From positions 1 to 64,000 of the forward strand of contig DF820478.1 in the NCBI GenBank assembly GCA_000739535.1: a stretch of DNA of 64,000 bases, written 5' to 3'. This stretch comes from Candidatus Vecturithrix granuli (GTDB lineage: Bacteria; Moduliflexota; Moduliflexia; Moduliflexales; Moduliflexaceae). Positions 44,421 to 53,550 of the stretch are shown here, in pieces (position 1 is the first letter of the stretch; the number at the start of each line of letters is the position of its first letter). The translations under genes were made by a program, and so were the position numbers. The notes below the pieces were generated by a model, which saw only the letters and a list, made by a program, of their open reading frames with translations, ran no database searches and had not been told where the DNA came from.

Positions 44421-45623
44421 TTAGTACAATACATAGGGCTGGCGAAGTTGCGCCCAGGCCTGTTCATCTCTACGCAGACGGACGTCGAAATCTGCCGGTT
44501 CTGAGGCCGCGTCATCAACCCATTCTCGCAGAAATGTTCCGCCGCTTAAAAGATCAATTGCCAATTTTTCGGTTTCATATTCGTAGGGAAGGGTATGCCA
44601 GATTGGGTACTCAGGATATTCCAGGCGGATTGACTTCAAGAGCATAGCAGCCAGGCGATATGGCTGGAATTGCTCGTGACGGTAGGCGTGATGATCGGTG
44701 TGAATCTGAATGCCTGCACACAATTTTCCCGCATGTTTCTGAAAGGTCGGTTCAAACGCACAGCGACGGATGAAGCAGCCTTTTAGCCACTGCGGCTGCA
44801 AAGTTTCCATGCGCTTGAGGACGACATCAAAATCAAGATCCGGCGCGCCGATCACTTCCAGCGACGTAGTGGTACCGCGACCTTCCGAGAGCGTGGTACC
44901 CTCAAAAAGCACTGTGCCGGAAAAGCAACGAGCCATATTAAGGCTCGAGGCATTCGGACTCGGGTTCACCCAGGGCAGTTCGTGCAGAGGCCAGCCATAT
45001 CCCGGAGCGGCATCTGGCTGGTAATCGGTCATCGGAATAATCTGGACATCGAGGTCCAGGTGTTTTACCGCGACGAACCAGCGCGCCAATTCCCCAAGCG
45101 TCATGCCGTGCCGCATAATTAACGGGCCGACCCCGATGAAACTTTCCCACCCCTCTTCTAAAATCGTGCCTTCAATCGGTCGCCCTGCTGGATTCGGACG
45201 GTCAAGAACCCAGAGGCTTTTTTGATGGCGGGCGCAGGCTTCAAGCATGTAAGCAAGGGTTGTGACATAGGTATAAATGCGCGTGCCAATATCTTGAAGA
45301 TCGATTAACAGTACATCAAAGGTCGCCATCATCGTATCGGTCGGGTATCTCACCTCCCCGTAGAGACTAAACACCGGAATATGATGGCGCGGATCCATGT
45401 AATCCTCTGATTCGATCATATTATCCTGTTTATCCCCGCGCATTCCGTGCTGGGGGCCAAAAGCTGAAGCCACGCGAATTTCAGGACATTCCATTAAGGC
45501 GTCAAGAGAATGGCAGCAATTTTTCGTGACAGAGGCCGGATGCCCTAACAAAGCCACTCGACGTCCTGCAAGCTGCCGCCGCATTTCCCGATTTTCAAGC
45601 AATGTGTCAATCCCTAATTTCAT
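44421..45623 (-). CDS. namZ: DUF1343 protein, NamZ-like exo-beta-N-acetylmuramidase
   Basis: 400 residues. DUF1343 landmarks: LLGHPASVTKNCCHSLD, FGPQHGMRGDKQDNM, DVLLIDLQDIGTRIYTY, LDRPNPAGR and GRGTTTSLEVIGAPD. The Bacillus subtilis relative removes terminal MurNAc from peptidoglycan fragments. Unlike that secreted enzyme, no signal peptide is visible, so it may work inside the cell on imported fragments. AAGGAG precedes the ATG. Last gene of GNAT-VOC-namZ, which overlap or lie 14 bases apart. Confidence 0.85.
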   Translation of the reverse strand: MKLGIDTLLENREMRRQLAGRRVALLGHPASVTKNCCHSLDALMECPEIRVASAFGPQHGMRGDKQDNMIESEDYMDPRHHIPVFSLYGEVRYPTDTMMATFDVLLIDLQDIGTRIYTYVTTLAYMLEACARHQKSLWVLDRPNPAGRPIEGTILEEGWESFIGVGPLIMRHGMTLGELARWFVAVKHLDLDVQIIPMTDYQPDAAPGYGWPLHELPWVNPSPNASSLNMARCFSGTVLFEGTTLSEGRGTTTSLEVIGAPDLDFDVVLKRMETLQPQWLKGCFIRRCAFEPTFQKHAGKLCAGIQIHTDHHAYRHEQFQPYRLAAMLLKSIRLEYPEYPIWHTLPYEYETEKLAIDLLSGGTFLREWVDDAASEPADFDVRLRRDEQAWAQLRQPYVLY

Positions 45624-45637
45624 CGTTGTTAAGCTCC

Positions 45638-46030
45638 TTACGTCGTAATTTCAATTCGATTGCCGTCAGGATCAAGCACACAGCTTTCGTAATATCCGTC
45701 GCCGGTGTGTCGCGGTCCGCTTATGATATAGCAGCCGTCTTTCTGGAACTGCGTTGTCAGTTCATCAACCTTTTTCGGAGAGCCGACGGAAAACGCCAGA
45801 TGAGTATATCCGTAAAATTGAGCATCCCCTCCTGCTCCGTGAACATCGAGAATTCCAGGCATTTGCATGATTTCAAGGCGGGCGCCTGAATCGAAGGTGA
45901 GAAAATAGGATTCGAATTCTTTTTCGGAATTGACATACTTCTTACCGGCTGTTGCTCCGAAATAAGTGACGTAAAACATTTTTAACCGTTCAATATCTCT
46001 GGTCCAGATTGCCACATGCTCAATCTGCAT
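45638..46030 (-). CDS. VOC-family (glyoxalase-like) protein
   Basis: 130 residues from MQIEHVAIWTRDIERLKMFY, with a strong GGAGGG. Vicinal-oxygen-chelate fold: H5, the Glu in ARLEIM, H in THLAFSV and the Glu in GNRIEI are positioned as metal ligands. Reaction unknown (glyoxalase, dioxygenase or resistance protein). Start overlaps the GNAT gene by 11 bases. Confidence 0.85.
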   Translation of the reverse strand: MQIEHVAIWTRDIERLKMFYVTYFGATAGKKYVNSEKEFESYFLTFDSGARLEIMQMPGILDVHGAGGDAQFYGYTHLAFSVGSPKKVDELTTQFQKDGCYIISGPRHTGDGYYESCVLDPDGNRIEITT

Positions 46031-46571
46031 AGGTCTTTTCCCTCCTTTCATACCATTCGTGTTCTAGCATCGACATAGTACACAAATTCCAATATTCGTT
46101 TTCATGCCGATGGCTTTCACGAAAAGTCCCTTCCATCTGAAAACCGACTTTCTCATAACAGGCAATCGCTGGACGATTAAAATCAAACACGCCGAGATCA
46201 ACGCGATGAAGATGGAGTTTGTCAAACGCAACCTGAAGCAAGGCGCGTACGATTTGTTCTCCCAACCCTTGCCCTCGCAATTCCTGGGGGCCGACTAAAA
46301 TACGGCCTATACGAGCTGACTGATTACGCCAGTCAATACGTATGAGTTCACAATGCCCTACAGCTCGCCCATGTTCTTGCTCAACCGCTTTAAACATCAG
46401 GTTCGGAGGTTGTTCACCTTGCGCTGTGTGAAGATAGCGCAAAACCTGGGACGCATCGAGAGGATATGTATAAGTTGATCCGGCCCACTGAAGCAAAAAA
46501 GCGGCGGAGGGAATCCAGGAAAGCAGGGTGTCAATATCCGCTGAGGTAAATGGTTCTAATCTGATGTGCAT
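46020..46571 (-). CDS. GNAT-family N-acetyltransferase (RimJ/RimL-like)
   Basis: 183 residues from MHIRLEPFTSAD; GGAGG lies 7 bases upstream of this ATG. Acetyl-CoA loop QELRGQGLGEQIVRALL and the RimJ-like ending DFNRPAIACYEKVGFQMEGT are present. It could acetylate a protein N-terminus or a small amine. First gene of the namZ operon. Confidence 0.87.
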   Translation of the reverse strand: MHIRLEPFTSADIDTLLSWIPSAAFLLQWAGSTYTYPLDASQVLRYLHTAQGEQPPNLMFKAVEQEHGRAVGHCELIRIDWRNQSARIGRILVGPQELRGQGLGEQIVRALLQVAFDKLHLHRVDLGVFDFNRPAIACYEKVGFQMEGTFRESHRHENEYWNLCTMSMLEHEWYERREKTYAD

Positions 46572-46860
46572 AATCATCCTCCGTGAAACAGCCAGATGCT
46601 ATCTTGATGATAGATTCCGGCAGATCGTTGATTGTTGACCATTCACCTCAAAACACTAAATCTGTCAAACACTTCCTGCGAAAAAAATGTAAACAAGAAG
46701 AGATTATAAGTTCATGAACAAAGTCAATGTCATAATTTGTAGTGTCAAAGCTCGGCTTTGACAGCGAAAGATGAGCCTTGGCACTTCTGGCTCTCTGACA
46801 ATATTTTTTGAAGAAAACGTGGGGTGGGTGTTCCTGGGTTGAAAACTGGGACTGAAAATA
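46572..46860. other. Gap between the barrel gene and the GNAT gene
   Basis: No gene is supported. It contains a family G palindrome at 46741-46785 and otherwise AT-rich sequence; the terminator of the barrel gene follows at 46861. Confidence 0.5.
46741..46785. repeat. Family G palindrome
   Basis: AGTGTCAAAGCTCGGCTTTG and GAGCCTTGGCACT form an imperfect hairpin related to 31720-31761. Confidence 0.55.
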
Positions 46861-46896
46861 AAAAAACCGAGTTTTTTGGGAAAACTCGGTTTTTTT
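46861..46896 (-). terminator. Terminator of the beta-barrel gene
   Basis: AAAACCGAGTTTT-type arms with a run of T on the minus strand, 24 bases beyond the stop. It also belongs to the dispersed ACCGGG/ACCGAG hairpin family. Confidence 0.75.
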
Positions 46897-46920
46897 CTGC
46901 ACAGAAAAAACAGGGATTAT

Positions 46921-47607
46921 TTAGAATACTCCGAATTTGAATGTGAGTGTTGCCACGATTCCGCTTAGATCTCCATCTTCCAGTCCTTCTAAATCGACGC
47001 CTGCTGCCAGACGATAGCCGACCCCCAGCCCAACTTTGAAAAATTCCGTCACATTCAGCAGCACATTGACTGCCGGCTCCACCACAAAAAAATTATCATC
47101 GCCATCAACATTGGCGTAATCAAATTCGATATTGCCCATTCCTACCAGGGTATAGACGGAGAAATGAATGAGTTCCGCAGGCTCAAACGCATATTCGAAT
47201 TCAACCCCGCCGTATTTCACGGAAAGATCTGGCGTCACTCCGGAATCGAGTTCATTGCCTTCGATATCGTTCAGCAGACCATATCCGCCAACCCCGATGG
47301 TATAGTCATGATTGAGAATCCAGCCAAGGCGTCCGCCCCCGAAAATTCCGAACTGGTCGTTCACAGTCGTAAACTTTACGACCGGCGCTGCCAGAAAACC
47401 ATGATAAATCCGTGGATTGGTCAGTTCGCCTTCATCATTCCAGGCATTGCGCTGGGCGTAATCCGTCGTCGCCGGAGTTCCGATTACAGGTTGAACTGCT
47501 TGTGACGGAGGGGTAGGATTATTATAGCGACGCAGGGGCGCGCGCGTTTGCGCCCAGACCGGGGTCGCCAGGAAAATAACAAGAAGTATCAGTAACGACT
47601 TTTTCAT
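46921..47607 (-). CDS. Outer-membrane beta-barrel protein of unknown function
   Basis: 228 residues from MKKSLLILLVIFLATPVWAQ, a clear signal peptide; GAGGAGA precedes the ATG. After an Asn/Pro linker the rest alternates like membrane strands (GVGGYGLLND, VEFEYAFEPAELIHFSVYTL, FFKVGLGVGYRLAAG) and ends in a terminal Phe, as many outer-membrane proteins do (LTFKFGVF). About eight strands would fit. No specific family is recognised. Confidence 0.8.
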   Translation of the reverse strand: MKKSLLILLVIFLATPVWAQTRAPLRRYNNPTPPSQAVQPVIGTPATTDYAQRNAWNDEGELTNPRIYHGFLAAPVVKFTTVNDQFGIFGGGRLGWILNHDYTIGVGGYGLLNDIEGNELDSGVTPDLSVKYGGVEFEYAFEPAELIHFSVYTLVGMGNIEFDYANVDGDDNFFVVEPAVNVLLNVTEFFKVGLGVGYRLAAGVDLEGLEDGDLSGIVATLTFKFGVF

Positions 47608-47954
47608 AGTGCATATCTCCTCTATGCGAGATGACGGCAGCAAAAGATCAGGTCAAATTTGCCGAACGTCATTTTTCAGCATGTTTGTGAGTAAACATTA
47701 TCAGAACTGCAAATCTCGGATAATGTCTTTGTGCTATTTGTTTACGTCGTTCGTTCGACACAAGGGATATGCGTTTGTTTAATTTGTTATAGATAATTTT
47801 GTTTATCAAAGAAAATCGGTTTTCACTGCTTCCGGTGAAAACCGATTTTCTGAAGGAATTCTCTTCCCTCACCAACTGAATTTTGACAAGTTCGTTATTC
47901 CGCCTTCAGGCGAAAACTGGCTAAAGCGAGAACTACAAACAAATTAGTGATGCT
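47608..47954. other. Gap between the barrel gene and the cDPGS-like gene
   Basis: Contains a perfect 16-base hairpin (GAAAATCGGTTTTCAC, 47811-47850) and a degenerate three-way repeat near 47890-47940 (CGCCTTCAGGCG). No gene is supported. Confidence 0.5.
47811..47850. terminator. Hairpin downstream of the argF operon
   Basis: Arms GAAAATCGGTTTTCAC and complement, loop of 8 bases. It probably ends the argF-cDPGS transcript, about 100 bases beyond the stop, but could also be a repeat copy. Confidence 0.55.
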
Positions 47955-49271
47955 CTATGCGCCGAACTTTTCCCTGATGATGGATTCCAGGGTCGGTTCG
48001 CTGTTATCCTTGTATTCATAGTTGATTTGAACACACGGTTTGTTGATCTTGATCAAGCGGGTCAGATCGATTGGCGTAGCTGAAATGACCAGATCGCAGT
48101 CGGTAGCATTGATGGTCTCTTCCAGATCATGAATCTGTTGCGGACTGTATCCCATAGCTGGTAGCAATGACCCAATGCCAGGATATTTGTGAAAAGTCTC
48201 TTTGAGCGTACCCACGAGATATGGGCGCGGATCAACGATTTGCGAGGCTCCGAAGCGACGGGCCGCAATGACGCCTGCGCCGTAGCTCATTTCGCCATGA
48301 GTCAGGGTCGGGCCATCTTCTACAGCCAGTACGCGTTTGCCTTTGATCTGATCGGTATTCTCGCCCGTGAGTTCGGAATCGGCCAGAATGATCTGCGCTC
48401 TGGGGTTATTCTTCTCAATAGCTTTCCGGACTTTTTCGACATTTTCCGGCACTGCGCTATCCACTTTGTTGATAATCGCCACATCCGCCAAAATGAGATT
48501 GGTTTCACCAGGGTGATAGCTGGTTTCATGCCCGGGACGATGCGGATCAAATACCACAATGTGCAGATCGGGCTGATAAAATGACGTGTCATTGTTGCCG
48601 CCATCCCAGATAATCACATCCGCTTCTTTTTCGGCCTGCCGGAGGATTTTTTCATAATCCACACCTGCATAAATCACCGCGCCCATGCGGATATGCGGTT
48701 CATATTCTTCGCGCTCTTCGATGGTGCAGTGATGTTTGTCAAAATCTTCATAGCTTGCGAAACGCTGCACCACCTGTTTGGTCAGGTCGCCATAGGGCAT
48801 CGGGTGACGCACGGCGACAACTTTTTTGCCCATAGCGCGCAGAATTTCAATGACCTTGCGGCTGGTTTGCGATTTGCCGCAGCCCGTGCGCACAGCGCAG
48901 ACCGAAATCACCTTCTTACTGGATTTCAGCATCGTATAGGGCGCGCCGATAATCATGAAATCGGCTCCGGCGGCCGTGGCAGTCGACGCTTTGTGCATCA
49001 CTTCGACGTGCGGTACGTCGCTATATGAAAATACCACCAGGTCCACCTTGTTATCTTTGATTAAATCAAAAAGGTTGGCGTCAGAGTAAATCGGCACGCC
49101 GTGCGGATAGAGTTTTCCGGCTAATTCAGCGGGATATTGACGACCGTCAATATCCGGGATTTGGGTGGCGGTAAATCCGATCACATTGTAGCGTTCGTTG
49201 TCTCGGAAATATACGTTAAAGTTGTGGAAATCGCGCCCCGCCGCGCCCATAATAATAACTTTTTCTATCAT
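47955..49271 (-). CDS. Cyclic 2,3-diphosphoglycerate synthetase-like GTPase
   Basis: 438 residues from MIEKVIIMGAAGRDFHNFN. N-terminal Rossmann-like part, then a P-loop SVCAVRTGCGKSQTSRK (about 125-141) and VIIWDGGNND. The family is named for the archaeal cDPG synthetase, yet it is widespread in bacteria that are not known to make that compound, and its bacterial role is unknown. It lies downstream of ornithine carbamoyltransferase. The ATG is only 10 bases from a long palindrome and no Shine-Dalgarno is visible. Confidence 0.85.
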   Translation of the reverse strand: MIEKVIIMGAAGRDFHNFNVYFRDNERYNVIGFTATQIPDIDGRQYPAELAGKLYPHGVPIYSDANLFDLIKDNKVDLVVFSYSDVPHVEVMHKASTATAAGADFMIIGAPYTMLKSSKKVISVCAVRTGCGKSQTSRKVIEILRAMGKKVVAVRHPMPYGDLTKQVVQRFASYEDFDKHHCTIEEREEYEPHIRMGAVIYAGVDYEKILRQAEKEADVIIWDGGNNDTSFYQPDLHIVVFDPHRPGHETSYHPGETNLILADVAIINKVDSAVPENVEKVRKAIEKNNPRAQIILADSELTGENTDQIKGKRVLAVEDGPTLTHGEMSYGAGVIAARRFGASQIVDPRPYLVGTLKETFHKYPGIGSLLPAMGYSPQQIHDLEETINATDCDLVISATPIDLTRLIKINKPCVQINYEYKDNSEPTLESIIREKFGA

Positions 49272-49281
49272 CTGTTTTTTC

Positions 49282-49359
49282 AACCACAGATTTGACAGAT
49301 TTCACAGATTGGATCGGAAGAAGTCCTGATAATCTGAGAAATCTGTCAAATCTGTGGTT
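49282..49359. repeat. 29-base-arm palindrome between argF and the cDPGS-like gene
   Basis: Left arm from AACCACAGATTTGACAGA (49282-49310) and right arm (49331-49359) match in 28 of 29 positions. It occupies almost the whole intercistronic gap. Confidence 0.85.
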
Positions 49360-49379
49360 ATGTATAACCTTTTATAGCT

Positions 49380-50381
49380 TTACATTCCTAATGTCGCCAC
49401 CATAATTGCTTTAATCGTGTGCAGTCGATTTTCGGCCTGATCGAAGACGATTGATGCCGGCGATTCAAACACCTCTTCTGTCACTTCCATAGCTTCTAAG
49501 CCAAATTGCTGATAGATCTTTTCCCCGACTTTCGTGTCGCGATTATGGAAGGCCGGCAGGCAGTGTAAAAATTTCACGTGGGGTTTACCGGTTTTTTCCA
49601 TGGCTGCGGCATTGATCTGATACGGTTGCAGTAACTTGATACGCTCTTCCCATACGCTTTCCGGTTCACCCATGGATACCCACACATCAGTATATAAGAA
49701 ATCGCAGCCTTTGACGCCCTCATCCACATTATCCGTGACCGTCAGTTTCGCACCAGTTTCTTTGGCAACTTCCTTGACAGTTGCGAACAGTTTCGGGTCG
49801 GTGTGCAGACTTTTCGGAGCCACAATACGGCAATCCATGCCCATTTTGGCCCCACCGACTAGGAGCGAATTCGCCACATTGTTGCGGCCGTCGCCCATAT
49901 AGGCGTAACTAATCTGTTTCAACGGAACATTACTGTGTTCCTGCATGGTCAGAAAATCAGCCAAGATCTGAGTTGGGTGAAATTCGTCGGTCAGGCCGTT
50001 CCACACAGGAACGCCCGCATACTGCGCCAATTCTTCCACGATGGCCTGTCCGAAACCGCGGTATTCAATGCCATCATACAATCTGCCCAGCACTCTGGCG
50101 GTATCTTTCATGGTTTCTTTATGCCCAATCTGGGTACCAGTCGGACCGAGATAGGTCACGTGCGCGCCCTGATCAAAGGCCGCCACTTCAAACGAACAGC
50201 GGGTACGGGTCGAGGTTTTTTCAAAAATTAGGGCAATACTCTTGCCCGTTAATCTGGGTTGTTCAGTTCCGGCATATTTGGCTTGTTTTAAATTGGCAGA
50301 AAGATCGAGCAAAAATTGAATTTCCTGTGGAGTAAAATCCAACAACTTTAAAAAATGTCTGTTGCGTAAATTGACTGGCAT
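49380..50381 (-). CDS. argF: Ornithine carbamoyltransferase
   Basis: 333 residues. Carbamoyl-phosphate site [11 protein letters not shown] (about 56-66), ornithine-site loop HCLPAFHN and DVWVSMGE are present; it is a full-length enzyme. It may serve arginine synthesis or, in the reverse direction, catabolic ArcB; no other arg or arc gene is near to decide. GGGAGGG precedes the ATG. Transcribed divergently from a FadR-type regulator. Confidence 0.95.
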   Translation of the reverse strand: MPVNLRNRHFLKLLDFTPQEIQFLLDLSANLKQAKYAGTEQPRLTGKSIALIFEKTSTRTRCSFEVAAFDQGAHVTYLGPTGTQIGHKETMKDTARVLGRLYDGIEYRGFGQAIVEELAQYAGVPVWNGLTDEFHPTQILADFLTMQEHSNVPLKQISYAYMGDGRNNVANSLLVGGAKMGMDCRIVAPKSLHTDPKLFATVKEVAKETGAKLTVTDNVDEGVKGCDFLYTDVWVSMGEPESVWEERIKLLQPYQINAAAMEKTGKPHVKFLHCLPAFHNRDTKVGEKIYQQFGLEAMEVTEEVFESPASIVFDQAENRLHTIKAIMVATLGM

Positions 50382-50421
50382 GGTCGCCCTCCCTAAAGGT
50401 GTTGAGGAATAGTTTTTATCA

Positions 50422-50436
50422 AATAATCGTATTATT
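50422..50436. promoter_or_regulatory. Possible operator between argF and the FadR-type gene
   Basis: AATAAT-CGT-ATTATT is a perfect 6-base inverted repeat in a very AT-rich divergent promoter region; a TTGACA follows at 50459. GntR/FadR proteins bind such short palindromes. Suggestive only. Confidence 0.35.
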
Positions 50437-50535
50437 TAATCATATAATGATAAAATTATTGACATATTTTCCTGTCAAGTAAATTTTACCTCTAAAAAAT
50501 TATTTCTATTCACTTCAAATAGATGGAGCAACTTG

Positions 50536-51264
50536 ATGATGAAAAATATTCGTCGAAATTTATACGAATATGTGGTTCAAGAGTTGGGGTTACGCATCAT
50601 TCGAGGCGACTATGTTTCCGGTGATACTCTGCCGAATGAAGACAGTTTGTGTAAAGAGCTTGAGGTGAGTCGGGGCGTTTTGCGCGAAGCGATGAAGGTG
50701 CTGATTCAAAAAGGCATGATTGAGTCCAAACCGAAAATCGGGACTCTTATTCTTCCGCGCCATTTCTGGAATCTGTTCGACCCGGATGTGCTGATTTGGA
50801 AATATCAGGCCGGGGATAAGCGCGAATTTTTGAAAAATGTAATGGAAGTCCGCCGGATTATTGAGGCTGAAGCGTCGAAACTCGCGGCAGAAAGAGCAAA
50901 TATGGAGGAGATTGCCCATATTCGTTCTCTGTATGACCAGATGGCGGCCATGCTCAATAACCAGTCGCCGGATGCGGATGAGCGTCTGATGTTCGATGAT
51001 TTGCGCTTGCATTCGGCGATCTTAGAAGCCTCGGGCAATGAACTGATTGCGCAAATCGGGCATACCATGCGACAGGCGTTGTTGACCGCGCGTCAAAGCG
51101 ATCGCCATGATCGTGAGGCTCAAAAAACAAGCATGTCGTCGCATTGGCAGATCGTCGAAGCCATTAGTCGCCATGATCCGGAGCAGGCCTATCGCGCGGC
51201 GCAGCGTCACATCGATCAGGTCTGGCAAGAAATGCAAGAGCAACGTACCTGGGAAGCGACCTGA
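50536..51264 (+). CDS. GntR-family regulator, FadR/FCD subfamily
   Basis: 242 residues; GGAG lies 7 bases before the ATG. N-terminal winged helix PNEDSLCKELEVSRGVLREA with the wing KPKIGTLILP; C-terminal FCD ligand domain with Asp/His residues (RLHSAILEASGNELI, HWQIVEAISRHD) that usually hold a metal and a carboxylate ligand. Divergent from argF, so it may control argF or the genes around it. It could equally act elsewhere. Confidence 0.88.
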   Translation: MMKNIRRNLYEYVVQELGLRIIRGDYVSGDTLPNEDSLCKELEVSRGVLREAMKVLIQKGMIESKPKIGTLILPRHFWNLFDPDVLIWKYQAGDKREFLKNVMEVRRIIEAEASKLAAERANMEEIAHIRSLYDQMAAMLNNQSPDADERLMFDDLRLHSAILEASGNELIAQIGHTMRQALLTARQSDRHDREAQKTSMSSHWQIVEAISRHDPEQAYRAAQRHIDQVWQEMQEQRTWEAT

Positions 51265-51269
51265 GGGCG

Positions 51270-52340
51270 CTATGCCAGGATGTTTTCCGGAGGATAGATA
51301 TGAAAATCACCGGTTTTCAAGATGCCATAAAACATGCCCTCCGGTACGTCAGGATATGCGTCGTAATGATAGAGCAAGCATTTTTGCTGTAATTCCGGGG
51401 CCATCTGGTGGATCAATTCTGAAATATGCGGGTGAACTCCGGAAGGTTGCTTGCTGGTTTCACAATCCATGTAAATCCGATCGGCGCGTTTATAGTGTAA
51501 TTCGAGTTGCGGCGGCAGCATGTGCTGGGTATCGGTCGGCATGAGAATGTTATAATGTCGCCCATGTTCATCGGAATATTCTAAACTCAGCCCATAGCTA
51601 GCCATTTCTTCCGCACTTGAAATTACATGCATGGCAAAGATCGGGGTAATCGTCCATTGCCCGTCCCCATCCTGGAACGTCCAGGTTTTCGTGTCTCCAT
51701 TTTCTTGTTTGCCAATAATGTGAATATCAAAGTAGGTTTCAAGACTCACATTCGGAATGCCTTGCACCGTATCCAGCCCCGGGCCAACCGAGCGTTTCAA
51801 GGGTTCCAGCACTTTGCGATGCACAAAGATGTCGGGTTTGGCTTCAGCAGGAGGGCCAGACCACCAGATCGGCTTCAGAAACATCTTGTCTGCAATAAAT
51901 TGGTCGCCAAGCCAATGCGTTTTAGCCAGGGTGTATGCAGGGTTAAACAGGGTCGTCAAGCCCATATACTCTATGCCGCCGATATGATCGGTATGCGGGT
52001 GCGAAATGTAAATCCCATCAATATCAGTTGAGCTTAGCCCGATATTTTTCAACGCATGCCTGACATCGCCACCCGCGTCGAGCAGTAAACGATAGGGCGA
52101 TGTCCCGTTGCGTTTACTCGGCATGTCAAACTCGATTAAAAAATTCGATTGCCATTTGGGACGATACAGATGTTCACTGAGCTGCGCCAATTCAGCAGCG
52201 AGTGTTTCAGTCGTGATCTGTTGCGCTGTTGAGGCGTCCAGCAACCTTTGAAACAGATGATGAGCCTTTTCAACCGTAATAACATCGTCATACACACCTG
52301 TTGCAAACGCTGCATTTACGCCGATAGCTGTAATTTTCAT
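51270..52340 (-). CDS. MBL-fold metallo-hydrolase
   Basis: 356 residues from MKITAIGVNAAFATG. Metal-binding motif SHPHTDHIGG at H114, H116, D118, H119; further ligand candidates are in FAMHVISS and MPTDTQH, and a late HYDAYPD. Overall the RNase Z/phosphodiesterase branch of the fold. The substrate is unknown. Convergent with the FadR-type gene, 5 bases apart. Confidence 0.85.
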   Translation of the reverse strand: MKITAIGVNAAFATGVYDDVITVEKAHHLFQRLLDASTAQQITTETLAAELAQLSEHLYRPKWQSNFLIEFDMPSKRNGTSPYRLLLDAGGDVRHALKNIGLSSTDIDGIYISHPHTDHIGGIEYMGLTTLFNPAYTLAKTHWLGDQFIADKMFLKPIWWSGPPAEAKPDIFVHRKVLEPLKRSVGPGLDTVQGIPNVSLETYFDIHIIGKQENGDTKTWTFQDGDGQWTITPIFAMHVISSAEEMASYGLSLEYSDEHGRHYNILMPTDTQHMLPPQLELHYKRADRIYMDCETSKQPSGVHPHISELIHQMAPELQQKCLLYHYDAYPDVPEGMFYGILKTGDFHIYPPENILA

Positions 52341-52377
52341 ACACAATCTCCCTCTCTATTAAGATTTACTTTCACAA

Positions 52378-52515
52378 CACTACAACGAATTAAGGAATGG
52401 AACGGATTGAAGACTACAACAAATCCAAGGTTACAGCGGATTGAGGAATGAAACGGATTAAAAAATGGAATGGATTTGAGAAAGAAATTCGTCGTATTCT
52501 TCAATTCGTTGTAGT
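52378..52515. repeat. CACTACAACGAATT palindrome (family K)
   Basis: Perfect 14-base ends CACTACAACGAATT and AATTCGTTGTAGTG, 138 bases apart, enclose several degenerate units of GGAATGGAACGGATT. Shared with the inner parts of family D and with 26761. Confidence 0.75.
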
Positions 52516-52542
52516 GCTTGACATCATTCTGACCACGATAGT

Positions 52543-53244
52543 TTAAAGTTTGTCAACTTTATACTTACTGAAAAGCGTCCAGGGCCATTCGTGAGGGGGA
52601 AATGCCTGAAAAAAGAGTTCTCTGGGCTGTGTCGGGTGGCTGAAGCCGAGTTGAAAGGCACACAAGGCAATCGCCCGGTTTGCCAGTTGGACCAAGGAAC
52701 GATATTTATGATCGCCCAGGATAGGATGGCCGATCGCCGCTAATTGGGCGCGGATCTGGTGATGACGGCCAGTGTGGATTTGCACCTGCACTAAACTTTT
52801 ATCCGCTGTTTCTTCAAGCACCTGATAGCTCAATTCGGCCCGGTCGCTCTTGTCGTGCGGCTCATGAAAAATATGCACGCGCCGGTTGCCGGTACGCTTT
52901 TGGATATAATGAATCAGCGTGCCTGACGGAGACGCCAGACGCTCTTCAACCACCGCCAGATAAGTTTTTTGGATGGTGCGCTCGCGGAACTGGACGCACA
53001 AGCGATTCGCAGCTTTCGAGGTTTTCGCAAACACCACGATTCCGCTGACCGGTCGGTCTAAGCGGTGCACCAGTCCCAAAAACACATTGCCCGGTTTCTG
53101 GTATTTCTGCGCCAGCCACTGTTTGCCGATTTCCAGGAGCGACACATCGCCGGTCACATCCCCCTGCGCCAGCACGCCCGCCGGTTTCAACACCACCAGC
53201 AGATGATTATCTTCATACAACACCTGTAAATCTGCAATCGTCAT
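52543..53244 (-). CDS. RluD-type pseudouridine synthase, short form
   Basis: 233 residues. Catalytic motif LVHRLDRPVSGIV with D63; VQIHTGRHHQIRAQLA and GDHKYRS complete the fold. The N-terminal S4 domain found in RluD is absent, as in the RluA/TruC-like members. It isomerises uridine in rRNA or tRNA; the site is unknown. Follows the small gene by 37 bases. Confidence 0.9.
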   Translation of the reverse strand: MTIADLQVLYEDNHLLVVLKPAGVLAQGDVTGDVSLLEIGKQWLAQKYQKPGNVFLGLVHRLDRPVSGIVVFAKTSKAANRLCVQFRERTIQKTYLAVVEERLASPSGTLIHYIQKRTGNRRVHIFHEPHDKSDRAELSYQVLEETADKSLVQVQIHTGRHHQIRAQLAAIGHPILGDHKYRSLVQLANRAIALCAFQLGFSHPTQPRELFFQAFPPHEWPWTLFSKYKVDKL

Positions 53245-53281
53245 CGTTTGAGTTGCTGCGCGTTTCAGAGCCTCGAACAGA

Positions 53282-53545
53282 TTATTTTCTATGCGATGCT
53301 CTCCGCACTTCGAATCGCTGAATCTGCTCGTAATAGCGATTCAGCGATTCGACTTTCTGGCGCTGTTCGTGTTGGCTGGGCGTCGGTTTCAGCGCCAGGC
53401 CAAACGCCATCAGTTCCAGATATTCTTGCCATTTCTGCTCCAACGGCTTTTTTCCGGCGTTGCGGATTTGTTCATGGCGTTCGGCCTCATTCCAGGCGCG
53501 ATAGCAAGCCAATATTTCTTGTAAGGTGAATGTATTTTTGTTCAT
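53282..53545 (-). CDS. Small hypothetical protein downstream of TIR-FGE
   Basis: 87 residues from MNKNTFTLQEILACYRAWNEA, charged and helical, no signal peptide. Starts 5 bases after the TIR-FGE stop and is followed by the pseudouridine synthase gene. No family is recognised. The open frame continues upstream within the FGE gene, which is ignored. Confidence 0.6.
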   Translation of the reverse strand: MNKNTFTLQEILACYRAWNEAERHEQIRNAGKKPLEQKWQEYLELMAFGLALKPTPSQHEQRQKVESLNRYYEQIQRFEVRRASHRK

Positions 53546-53550
53546 AAGGA

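Noticed and set aside
44229-44504. Plus-strand frame of 91 codons before namZ
   Set aside because: Overlaps the namZ end, has no ribosome-binding site and shows a random composition.
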